DNA of 64,000 nt from Pristionchus mayeri (lineage: Eukaryota > Nematoda > Chromadorea > Rhabditida > Neodiplogasteridae). Under the pieces are notes generated by a model. The model was not told the DNA's origin. It searched no databases and saw only the letters and a program-made list of their open reading frames with translations. Location: contig BTRK01000004.1 in the NCBI GenBank assembly GCA_036245805.1, positions 1,364,001-1,428,000 on the forward strand, written 5' to 3'. Each line of letters opens with the position of its first letter. Position 1 is the first letter of the stretch. Positions 34,251-44,829 of this stretch are shown one piece after another. Position numbers and translations under genes: made by a program.

Positions 34251-34806
34251 ACTCTAACGAACTCTTGAGACAAAAAAATTACGTAACTCATTCATCCATT
34301 TTATAATAGATTAAATAATGAATGCAATAGTCAAGGTTTGTATTTATAAGGCGAAATAAAGGCATTGCCATGCCTGCGTCAATTTGGGCGAACGTAGAGA
34401 CAATTGTTTATGCGGTGCTAAATGAAGGTCGCAGTAAATTGAGAGAGTGTGCTGTACATTGAGTGATCCAAATTTGCTACCCTCTCTCACTCGACTATAA
34501 CCTATATTTTGTACGAATGGGATGGTCGTGGTATAAAGAGCGGGGATAAGGCGAACCAGCAATGCACCTCAAGGCCCCTCCATTTCGGCTCATTCCAGTC
34601 ATTGCGATTGGGCTGTGAGGGACGATGTGCTGGTGCGGAAAGAGAGAGTGACGAATCGAAACAGCGAAGATCATCATGCACCTGCAATTACGATAGAATC
34701 ATAAACAAATCAAATTACTAGATTTCGAAATAGTATAAATTCATATCAGTTCGCCGTAGCAGAGATGCTTTCTACGAAGACTCTCGCAACTCAGCAGATG
34801 ACCCCA
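34251..34806. other. Intergenic between convergent receptors
   Basis: 3' regions of two convergent genes. Short open frames on both strands near 34495-34720 have no motifs. Confidence 0.4.
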
Positions 34807-36449
34807 TCAAACCACTCCTACCGTAATCCACTCCAATACATTAGGCCATAATCGAGTAGCATAATACAGTATAATACAGTAATCCAGTAGACCAACGACG
34901 CACCAGAAGGGCGTCATCGATGCCACTCCATAGAAGAAAAACTGGGCGTAACCGAAGAAGAGAAGGCCAGAGAAACGGGCGATTATCTGTAAAATTCAGT
35001 GGAAAATGTTGAACATTATTCGAATTTTTGTTTTAACAATTCGGTATTCTTTCTTTTTTTACTGCCGAAAGACTTTTTTTACTGCCGAAAGTGTGCACAG
35101 AGTGAGTCACGTTCAGACTTGGAAACATTAGTGTGATTTGATCACAAAATTATACATAGCGTTTTTCTTCCGCATTCAAAATGGAGAGAAAATGGAGAGG
35201 TATCGTTTCACGAACTCTTGTATTCAGTTGATTGTTGACGACGAGACCCCCGCATTGACTGTGTAACTCACGTGATTGATCAGGTAGATGGTGTAGAATA
35301 GGTAGGATACGACGCTAGTGATGACGAGACCCTACTCCGCTCGGTGTCTATAGCACATTATTTTCAAGAAAATTTTACAAGGTGTTGTAGCACAACTCGA
35401 CCTTGAGTGGTTCAGCCTAACATATTCACCTGAATGGATTTCTCCATGATCATTATTCCATTTGGCATGGAAAAGGCATCGGCATTCGGCAAGAGAAAGC
35501 CATGATTTATCTTTGACTGTTTTTACCTGCGATGGTGGACAGATTCCTCCTTCTTTCGAAATAGGGAGACGGCTAGTACGATGTTCAGTCCGAACGTCGC
35601 TCCACAGACGATGTTGGTTTGGATGTAGTAAACCGTTCGCAGAGTCTGATTAAGGATAGGGCCTTCATTAAGGAAATGGTTTAGCGCTATAATTTAGATG
35701 ATCTTCCCAATGTTTAAAATTCTAATTTTTATATCAACAACTTTCTGAAAGAAGAACATAACAAATCCGAGCTTAACTTGAAACATTCGCAGTGTAACCT
35801 ACCTCATCGCGTACTGTGAACGTCGGAATACAGATTGGGCCATCTCCAAAGTCTCTCTTTAGGTAGAATTGATTTACCATCACGAGCAAGTTGAAGATTT
35901 TGGGCAGTGTTAGTACTAGGAAAAGAAGTATAGAAAGGAGACAGTAGGTGGCTTCATTCTGTAATCGAGGTGTGCCAATTTGAGATCATTCGAATTCCCT
36001 CACCCATTTCTTCTTAGTGAAAACAAAAGTTTTGAGACGAGCAACGAAAAAGGCCGAGTGCACAACCAAGCCACTGGCAATTCCATCGACAACTGACGAT
36101 ATAAAACTATTACTGTTAGCAAACAAGTGTCTACCTGTGAAATACGCCAGATTGTTCTCCACGATGTAGGCGTACACATTAAACATGAAGGGGAAGGTGG
36201 ATAGCTGGAGGAAGAAGAGGTAGGTAGGTGAATCCACTGAGCATCCTTCAATGAAAATCTGATTGAAATTAAATATTTTCAGAATACCGCAATTCTGTTG
36301 AATGCGATCAGTTTGAAGGCGTGACTTCTCGAGTTTGACTCGTGGAAAAGCATTCGGTAGTAAACGAAGGATGCACATGGAAGAATAACCAGGAGCCCAG
36401 TGGATATAAGGATTGTCTGGCAAACATCGAAGACTTGAAGAGGATCCAT
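34807..36449 (-). pseudogene. Family A chemoreceptor with in-frame stop
   Basis: Paralog of 29377-30880. Exons: MDPLQVFDVCQTILISTG with TM1 (~36286-36449; an ATG at 36575 would add 42 residues), FIEGCSVDSPTYLFFLQLST (~36136-36252), GLVVHSAFFVARLKTF (~36008-36082), YCLLSILLFLVLTLPKIFNL then GDGPICIPTFTVRDE (~35804-35957), TLRTVYYIQTNIVCGATFGL (~35527-35646), GLVITSVVSYLFYTIYLINH (~35272-35348) and FGYAQFFFYGVASMTPFWC to the stop at 34807-34809 (~34990 down). In the GLVITS exon the codon before Gly is TAG (35332-35334), where the intact paralog has CGG (Arg). All other joins are clean, so this is a recent nonsense mutation, a base-call error, or a true disabling change. Confidence 0.7.
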
Positions 36450-36774
36450 CTCCTTCGTCGTTGGCAGCAAATTTTCCGCTACGGTCATGTCCGCTTCCAT
36501 ACCCTGATTTGCAACTCCTCCTTGTTTGCTGACTCCTTCTTGTACAGGTGAGAAAAAGGGCGTCGAAAGATTCACTAATCATAGATTGCGAAGTTGCGAT
36601 ACTCACAAAACAAATAAGAGGCTGTGCATCGTAAATGCTGCTTGCATGTTGGATTCGTTGAAGAGATGAGAAAATACAACGGAATAAGTTGCTATTCTGC
36701 TCCATAGTTCTGACTGAGTACTCGAAAGGGTGGCATAGACTTACGAGTCTGAAAAGTGGTGAATGTCACGATAA

Positions 36775-39130
36775 TTAAAACGCGTTCTCTGTAAGAATGG
36801 ACCAGTCCATATCAGCGAGTGGCACAAAGCTTCAAAATGGTCGTATCGATCTACAATTTTAACTGGGTAATGCCTATGGGTAGGGTACACTTCCATACAA
36901 AATTCTGGTCGCTAGCTCGACTTTTTGACCTCCCGATCCCGAAAAATGAAACTCATTATACAGCCACATGTTGTATACCATTCGAAAGAGCATCGAAAGT
37001 TATGCCTAAATCTCGCTCAGCATCAAGTTTCATGCAAATACACATGAGTTACAACCGGAAACGTCATATTTTTGAAGGTTTTCGATTTTTTTCACTTCAA
37101 AGATGTAATTTCTACCTTCCACATTTGAGCGCGCTGGATTCTCCATGCAATTCTGCTTTTTTTACAATTTTTAATTACAAAATATCGGTCACCGAAGTTG
37201 TCGTTTATCGTGTTGTGTAACCAACTTTCACTACGAAAGTTCGAATCCGCTCCGGTGCATGACTTTTTGCCAACTTTTTTTCGACCTTGTTTCTCTCCCA
37301 AAATTTGTTTTTGCAAAGTATTCACTATAAAATCCTGGAGGATATCTCCTGCGAAGGATAATCGACCCTCTGGCGATTATGGACTCTCTGTTTGCACGGA
37401 AATCACGTGCAGTGAGAGCTTGAAAACACTGGACGATTTGGAAGCGTTCTTGAATGAAATCATAGCGTCCCCCCTTAAAAATGACCATGAGGGGCAAGCT
37501 ACTCCATATGTTCAAGGCTCTACTAGAAGGAATCGCTCGGAGTAGAACGTAGATTCCCGAAGTGATGTCGTTGTTAGGGAGCTGGAATTCTCGGACGACG
37601 ACAGCCGAAGGTGGAAAAAAGGATAGGCTCTCAGGAAGAAGAAGTCATCTGACAGGGATAAGGAGAGTGCAAAAGAGTACATTTACGAACTCTTCGACGA
37701 GGGGATTAGAACTAGAACGATTAAAACTAAAAAAATAAGTGGAGGGATAGGAGATGAGAATTCTTGATTTATGATAACTCCATATTCTTTCGACGTCTCC
37801 TATCCCCTCCACAATCTCTATGCATGATTGATTTGCGTGGAGAGCGTTGCTGTATCTGCCGCGCCGGTGGGAACTTCGAATGCAGGAACTAGGCGGAAAG
37901 AAGTGTATATATACCTATATATAAAGCGCAGTGTGTGTCTGTCCGTATGTCCGGATTGCGAAACAGTTGCGAAATGGGGAGGGAGAGAGATCGTCAACAA
38001 ATTGCGAAACGAGTGATTGCGAAACCTATTCCGCGAGGACAGGACCCGCCGAAGGCGGGGGCAGCCGAACTAGTTCTAAAAAGGGAAAGGGAGGGTGAGG
38101 CAAACGAAAAATGAAGGGGATAGGAGACGTCGAAAGAATATGGAGTTATCATAAATCAAGAAGTCTCATCTCCTATCCCCTCCACTTATTTTTTAGTTCT
38201 AATCGTTCTAGTTCTAATCCCCTCGTCAAAGAGTTCGTAAATGTACTCTTTTGCACTCTCCTTATCCCTGTCAGATGAGTTCTTCTTCCTGAGCCTATTC
38301 TTTTTTCCACCTTCGTCGTCCGAGAATTCCAGCTCCCTAACAACGATATCACTTCGGGAATCTACATTCTACTCCGAGCGATTCCTTCCAGTAGAGCCTT
38401 GAACATATGGAGTGGCTTGCCCCTCATGGTCATGTTCAAGGGGAGACGCTATGATTTCATTCAAGAACGCTTCCAAATCGTCCAGTGTTTTGAAGCTCTC
38501 ACTACACGTGATTTCCGGGCAAACAGAGAGTCCATAATCGCCAGAGGGTCGATTATCCTTCGCAGGAGATGTCCTCCCTGATTTTATAGTGAATACTTGG
38601 CAAAAAACAAATTTTGGGAGAGAAACGGGGTCGAAAAAAAGTTGGCAAAAAGTCATGAACCGGAGCGGATTCGAACTTTCGTAGTGAAAGTAGGTCACAA
38701 AACACGATAAACGACAACTTCGGTGACCGATATTTTGTAATTAAAAAATTGTAAAAAATGCAGAATTGCATGGAGAATCCAGCGCGCTCAAATTTGGAAG
38801 GTAGAAATTAAATCTTTGAAGTGAAAAAAATCGAAAACCTTCAAAAATGTGACGTTTCCGGTTGTAACTCATGTGTATTTGCATGAAACTTGATGCTGAG
38901 CGAGATTTAGGCATAACTTTCGATGCTCTTTCGAATGGTATACAACATGTGGCTGTATAATGAGTTTCATTTTTCGGGATCGGGAGGTCAAAAAGTCGAG
39001 CTAGCGACCAGAAATTTGTGTGGAAGTGTACCCTACCCATAGGCATTACCCAGTTAAAATTGTAGACCGATACGACCATTTTGAAGCTTTGTGCCGCCCC
39101 CATCTCGTTCTTACAGAGAACGCGTTTTAA
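36775..39130. mobile_element. Foldback element, family Z, 2.36 kb with ~1-kb arms
   Basis: The left arm from TTAAAACGCGTTCTCTG (36775 to ~37811) is mirrored by the right arm (~38106 to 39130, ending CGCGTTTTAA) at high identity. The spacer is ~300 bp. AATGTCACGATAATTAA stands on both sides (36762-36778 and 39133-39149); 13 bp of it lies outside the left terminus. Each arm carries the same ~110-codon open frame (37198-37545 plus; 38369-38698 minus) containing LDDLEAFLNEIIASPL; no known domain. The mechanism is unclear, since long direct flanks are not typical of TIR transposons. Confidence 0.85.
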
Positions 39131-39149
39131 ATAATGTCACGATAATTAA
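39131..39149. repeat. Right flank direct repeat of family Z element
   Basis: AATGTCACGATAATTAA at 39133-39149 repeats the left flank at 36762-36778, the likely target duplication. Confidence 0.7.
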
Positions 39150-39267
39150 GTTGGGTATACAGGGTGGCACAAAAGCATTGACCCACTGCTGCCTCGAATA
39201 TCTTGCTAACAGATAAGAATTAGAATCTCTGCTCACGTCTGACTATTTCTCCATATCATAGAAGGCG

Positions 39268-39520
39268 AAGGCGAGGTGGCGCAGTGGTTGTGTGCCAGGA
39301 ATGCGAATCTGATGGTCATGAGTTCGACACCCCTCGCCCGCAGATCCACCCAGACCACGGGGGTTAAGAAATAGGTCAGAAATCCCCCACCACGTGCACA
39401 CAACACGGCTGGTAGCCTCACGCATAGGTCGCTGATAACATCAGGACAGACTGAACGCAGAATTGGCGCGGGGTGGCAAACCAGTCTTGCTTGGATGCCT
39501 CAACTTACGTTTACGTTTTA
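39268..39520 (+). mobile_element. tRNA-derived SINE
   Basis: A tRNA-like head (GGCGAGG at 39268, paired with CCTCGCC near 39333-39340) has an A box GGTGGCGCAGTGG and B box GAGTTCGACACC, then ~180 bp of unrelated body ending in a TTACGTTTACGTTTTA tail. This is the usual layout of a tRNA-derived SINE. Confidence 0.7.
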
Positions 39521-39528
39521 TACCTAAA

Positions 39529-40180
39529 CTATATTTGCATCGGGTTCACATCAATGGATTGTGCATGCTGTAGCGATGTCAAATGCAACCCCGTTTCCTG
39601 GTAGGATTCAATCGAAATTGTGAACAGATCGAATATCTTAGGAAGGAAAGAAAGGAGAAACGTGATTAGACAAAATAATGCATCGTTCTGGAAGAATAAT
39701 TCTATCGATGAGAATTTATGAAACAATATTCGATAGAAGACAAAGGAAGCAAAGGGGAGCGTGACGATGAGTGCTGAAGGGCACTAGGTCGGATGAGAAC
39801 CCACAGGATGAGAACCAAAAAAAGTACCCTTCTCCAGCATAATGCTTCTGAAAAAGTTCTACAGAAGTGTCCATTTTTGGTTCCCATCCGGCATAGTGCC
39901 GTGCTGAAGAGATGGCAATAGTCTGGCAGAACACTTCATGAGCAGTCATTGGGTAGGAATTGAACAGAAGAAATGTGAAGAGATAAAGAAGGCCTGCTTC
40001 GCGCCCTCCATCGAAATACCTTTCTGTGGAGAGACTGATACTCTCAGTACGGGTTTTGCCATGATACGTGACCGAAAATCTTCTGCTTTTAGCAATCTTT
40101 TCCAGTGTGTATCCAACGATAAAACTTTGGTTAGAGATAACAAACAGGTTGGCTGCGAGGGCAAATGTGTATTATTTTTG
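39529..40180 (-). pseudogene. Truncated family A chemoreceptor remnant
   Basis: The exon FCLITFLLSFLPKIFDLFTI (39529-39690) aligns with the fourth exon of the family A genes (YCLLSILLFLVLTLPKIFNL). Upstream on the minus strand, open sequence at 39716-40180 (YLFTFLLFNSYPMTAHEVF) may be further decayed exons. The 3' half (GLIITSVVSY and CGYAQF exons) is missing; the SINE and family Z element lie where it should be. Clearly non-functional. Confidence 0.5.
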
Positions 40181-40535
40181 TAGCTCAATTATGAGAAAGA
40201 GGCAGACGTTCCTTGTCGTTCCGACGGTTCTTATTCCCATGCATGCACTGAAGAGTGACAACAAAGAAAATCCGTGAGAATTCGGAAAATATCAAAAATA
40301 CAAGTCTACCATAATTTTTTCCATAAATAAATGCTATCTCGACGAAAAATTGTACCCTGTCAGTCCGTTCGCTCACACAAGTACGGAGGAAATTGTGGAA
40401 AAGAAATATTGCCTGTCTGTCATAATATTTTCCTAGCCAAGTCGGATGATATTTATGGATTTGGAACGCACCTTGAGCTCCTAAGGGGCGGAGACGACTA
40501 TTTAAGCTGGCAAACATGAATAATTCAGCGGCATA

Positions 40536-43500
40536 ATGGTCAGATTTCTGGACTTATTGAAGGACGCCTTCCCCGCTATTCACTCAACGATATTTTCAAT
40601 CGGAGTGTCAACCAATGTCACTCTGCTGATCGCAGCCTTTCGCAGTACCCCTGCCGCGCTAAAGGTACCACACATAGGTGTCCACGAATGGCGGCGAGGG
40701 GGGTGCTGCGCAGGGCCCCACAGTGGGGCCCTGCGCAAGGCATGAATCGGGGGTCATGGTCAAAATCGATAGTAGGTCATTGGTCGGTCAAGACTAAGTA
40801 CCGTACCCAATCGATAGTACATTATCGATTGATACCGTATACCACTACCGTAACCCGCTATTATCGCGAATTGACTTTATTTTCAAAAAATTAAAGTACC
40901 GTACCCAATCGACTCTACAGTACCCCCAGATACCGTATACCACTACCGTAACCCACTATTATCGCAAACTAACTTTATTTTTAAAAACTCCCGATACTTT
41001 GTGCAATCGATTCTACAGTACCCAAGTAACTACCGTAACCCAGTTCCTTGGGTCAGATCCTGTTCCTTGGGTCAAACATTTTTCTAAAAATTATAAATAG
41101 ATAGCCAAATTATTTTAAGATATCCTAACATTTATCTCTTTACTGTATAATCATTTTATGATAGATTTAGGATTTTTAGAAAAACGTTTGAAATTTTTAG
41201 AAAAATGTTTGACCCAAGGAACAGGATCTGACCCAAGGAACTGGGTTACGGTAGTTACTTGGGTACTGTAGAATCGATTGCACACGGTATCGGGAGTTTT
41301 TAAAAATAAAGTTAGTTTGCGATAATAGTGGGTTACGGTAGTGGTATACGGTATCTGGGGGTACTGTAGAGTCGATTGGGTACGGTACTTTCTTTTTTTG
41401 AAAATAAAGTCAATTCGCGATAATAGCGGGTTGCGGTAGTGGTATACGGTATCAATCGATAATGTACTATCGATTGGGTACGGTACTTAGTCTTGACCGA
41501 CCAATGACCTACTATCGATTTTGACCATGACCCCCGATTCATGCCTTGCGCAGGGCCCCACATGTGGTGCCCTGCGCAGCACCCCCCCCCCCCCTCGCCG
41601 CCGGCGTGGACACCTATGCCACCAAAAAACAAAATTTTCCCCGCCAAATAATTCTAAACGCTAAATAGAGCACTTTGGATCGTTAAGGAATTTGTATTGA
41701 GACATGAATTGGGCTAAATAATAATGTGGTCAATATGTTATTTCTTTTTGGATAGTTCTCCACCGATATCAGAATTCTTCAACGTTCAAAATTCAATGTA
41801 ATTTTTGTAATTCTTCAGACATACTCTATCATGATCATTATCGGAACTGTCAACGACCTCATAGTTGTTGTGTGCGATTTTATGACAATGCAACGGTTAG
41901 CATATGGTTTACAATTGTTTTACGTCCACAAGGGTAAATGTACCTGGGTAAATGTGATCTGCGTATTCCAGTACCTTGTTTCAATCAACACAATAATTAT
42001 GTTTTTCCTCGCTGTTAGTAGTGTCGATGGCTCTTTTAGGATGCTCGTAATACCCGGCAATCTCCTGTACATCTCGCTCGGTCCATGCAATCTCGTTTCA
42101 GCGAGATGCTGCTACTTAGTTAGAAATAATTTTAGTGTATTTTAATAGATTTGCCATATTGCCGAACACTAAAATTTCTTACATGTATTTTTTCAGTCAT
42201 TCTCTTACGGTATTCTAGTCCTGATCGATTAACAGTGATAACGTTCTCAATATGAAAAAATAAACATGCAAATTTTTATGCAGATTTACTCCATGCAACT
42301 GTGTTCGCTTGTTTACGAGATGTACGTAATGACTGCGAGCTTTGCTTATCGGTAATTTCACCCGTTTTTCTACAAATAATTCAATTGGATTTACTAAAGT
42401 TTGGTACTCCTCGTGAGTGTCTTTCAGGTTGTGGGTTTTGCATCGGCCCGTACCGAGAATGCGAAGTGTGTGCTGCTTACTGTGCATACTCTACTTAATA
42501 CCTGCTCTCATGGGGGTATGCATTAGTTTTCTGAGGTGCCGGTTTGAAACGTTGCAAAGCCTCGTCTGATTGTGAAATCCGGGAGAGGGAGGCGTTACAA
42601 CGTTGCTACGTGACAGGCAACCCTATTATGATTTTTTGTATAAAGCAACTAAAAATAAGTGTAGGAGAAATGTCAGAAAGGATAACAGTACGAATGGGAA
42701 AACTTCACAAAATTAACCATATTTTAACTACATCCATTTTTTTTCAGGTCTGCATCACATTTGTTCAAGCTGATGATCAATTCCTCAGAGACTACGTTAT
42801 AGAGAATGCACCCCTTCCTATCCAATAGAGGAAGGAGCTCTCACAGGTCTGTTTCATCTATGATACATTACGTTTTTTTTTTAATAATTTTCACTGGTTT
42901 TGTTTTGCAAAACTTGATTGAATTCAGGTCATTATGGCTTCACTCCATTCGTTTTTTACACGATACTATTCATCCTTCTTACGCCCTGGCCCATCTACGT
43001 AGTCATCCTGGTGATAAGACACAAGGTGTAGAACACAAAAATGTACCCATGTTCATGCTTAACATTTTATGATAAATGGGTTGTTTATTACGAATTTACA
43101 TGTATTCCGCATTTTGCAGATCCTCACCAAACTCAGCGAGCATTCAACGCAAATGTCAGAACGAACTCGCAAGATGCACCGTACTTTGATCAAGGCGAGT
43201 TAGGAAGATGAAAAAAAAGATCTGAAACGATATGTAGCGAAATTGTGTTATTGAGTTCGCATTAATGTTTTCCTTTTCGCTGTAAACGGGGATTTAACGT
43301 GTTGAAAGTGTTTGAGGACATTCTGGTGGATTTTATTGTATTTTTCACAGTGATTCGCAGGCTCTGGCAGTGCACGCTATGCTTCCCCCCATTTCATCCC
43401 TCGCTACGGTGATCTATCCCATCCAACTTCTTGACATCTACCGACATATCGCCCTCGAGAAGGTCTGCTATACGGTAAGAGCACTGCAAGGCGCGATCGA

Positions 43501-43796
43501 AAACTGAATGCATATCAATGACTTAATATCTAAGACTGCAACAAATCAACAATGAAACTTAAAGAAATTAGCAATAAGTAAAATTTTCAGATTGGAGCAA
43601 TTCCTTCAGCGGTCACGGCTCTCTGCTCTCTTTATTATGTCGAGCCGTACCGACAGTGAGTGAAATTTAGCATTTTCATTTGGTATAGCTTGCAGTCATC
43701 CGTTTGTCTTCTGATTATCACAGGTTCGTCACGAGCAGATTCCTTGCCTCATCAGGCAGAGTGTCAGTGAATACAGCCTCGACCTCCGTCAAATGA
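40536..43796 (+). CDS. Srd-like chemoreceptor, possible one-base frameshift
   Basis: Exons: MVRFLDLLKDAFPAIHST with TM1 (40536-~40665), TYSIMIIIGTVNDLIVVVCD (~41820-41895), TM3 exon with VDGSFRMLVIP and LYISLGPCNLVSARCCYL (~41972-42118), IYSMQLCSLVYEMYVMTASF (~42284-42350), LWVLHRPVPRMRSVCCL (~42428-42514), VCITFVQADDQFLRDY (~42748-42839), HYGFTPFVFYTILFILLTPW (~42928-43025), RTRKMHRTLIK (~43121-43194, GC donor 43195-43196), ALAVHAMLPPISSLATVIY (~43361-43473), IGAIPSAVTALCSLYYVEPY (~43591-43656) and a tail to TGA 43794-43796. In the exon at 42748 the frame entering (DDQFLRDYVIENAP) and the frame leaving (YPIEEGALTG) differ by one base near 42812-42825. Intron 1 carries a ~960-bp palindrome. 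GPC, LWVLH..P and EPYR fit the Srd class. Confidence 0.65.
40670..41624. mobile_element. Palindromic element of TACCGTA/ATCGAT repeats in receptor intron
   Basis: CATAGGTGTCCACG at the left and CGTGGACACCTATG at the right; the arms are highly similar throughout (CAGGGCCCCACAGTGGGG region, ATCGATAGTAGGTCATTGG, then many TACCGTACCC, TACGGTA and ATCGAT units) to a centre near 41130-41160. No open frame, no clear target duplication. It carries the octamer seen at hydrolase splice donors. Confidence 0.8.
42530..42615. mobile_element. MITE fragment related to the one at 8304
   Basis: GAGGGAGGCGTTACAACG is close to the reverse complement of the centre of the element at 8304-8430, and TTTGAAACGTTGCAAAGCC forms the other arm. 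Intronic. Confidence 0.45.
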
Positions 43797-44829
43797 TCAA
43801 TCGATTAGATAAAGCAATCATTTTTCGTTTCACAATCCGCCATAGATCGACTGATGCGTATCCATTGGCGACATGCTTTGTCTGACTTTAGCACCTCCGG
43901 GATGATATCCGGAGAAGGCGTACAGAAGTGATGATAAATCGACGCGAGCTCTGCTCGTTTCGCCTATCGAGCTCTGTCTGACTTGTGATAGAGAGTACAA
44001 CAAATGAAGAGAGCTCAGTATGCAGGAACTCTCAGTGAGCATGTGAGTCACTCAAAACGATATTAGATGGAATTTGAAAGCATCAATTAAGGAGCTTCCG
44101 ATTTAGAGAAATGATCTGTGTTTGCGAAACTTTGCTGGTAGCGACAGTGGTGATTTGGAATGCACAACAAGGCAAATTACACGTTCAATACATGCATATT
44201 TACAAAACGGCTCCTTCCTTATCTAGCCTTCCATCTACGTTTCAAGACTTCGTGAAAGGCCTCTGCACACCACTCTGCATAACAGAATCGAAATAGAATT
44301 TCACAATTTTTCATATTCAATGTTGATATCCAATGCTGATTCAAATTGATATTGATTCATAAAAATCGTGTTACATTTCGATCTATAATGGTAACTTCGA
44401 TATGCGTCTAACAATGAGAAATGTAAGGGTATTATGAAGTTTGAATGTTCGGTATTTGAGGCCTCGACTCGACAACACCCACTCTATTTTTGTTCGAAAC
44501 CGATCAGGCGGCTCGACTGCGAGAAAGAAGGGGTCGAGTATAGACTCGACTCTCTAGCGGCTCGACTCGACTCGGGATACGAAAATGCATTTATCGTTCT
44601 CGTCCATATGCTAATATAATTCATTCCATCATTCAGCACATTCTGTTTCGAGTCCATTAGCATAGTAAAGGGGACCCTCAATGAATTTGCCTACGCCGAG
44701 AGACAAGCCTCGCAGTCGGGCCACCCGTTTGGTTTCGCGCGTTTTCCGAACGATTCGACTATTCAGAGTCTAGTGTAGTCTACGTTTCGCGGCCTCGACT
44801 TTCTCGACTCGTTTCACCAACCCTAGAAA
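43797..44829. other. Intergenic between convergent receptors, simple TCGACTCGA repeats
   Basis: No gene supported. Around 44460-44810 short TCGACTCGA-type units and inverted CTCGACTC stretches recur; otherwise AT-rich. Confidence 0.4.

Noticed and set aside
35332..35334. Stop-codon readthrough or selenocysteine at TAG
   Set aside because: Selenocysteine uses TGA, and no readthrough context is visible; a nonsense mutation is simpler.
37198..38698. Two separate genes in the family Z arms
   Set aside because: They are mirror copies of one sequence in the inverted arms; treated as part of the element.
40688..41647. Open frames with MNRGSWSKSIVGHWSVKT on both strands
   Set aside because: Same sequence read from the two arms of a palindrome full of simple motifs; no coding evidence.
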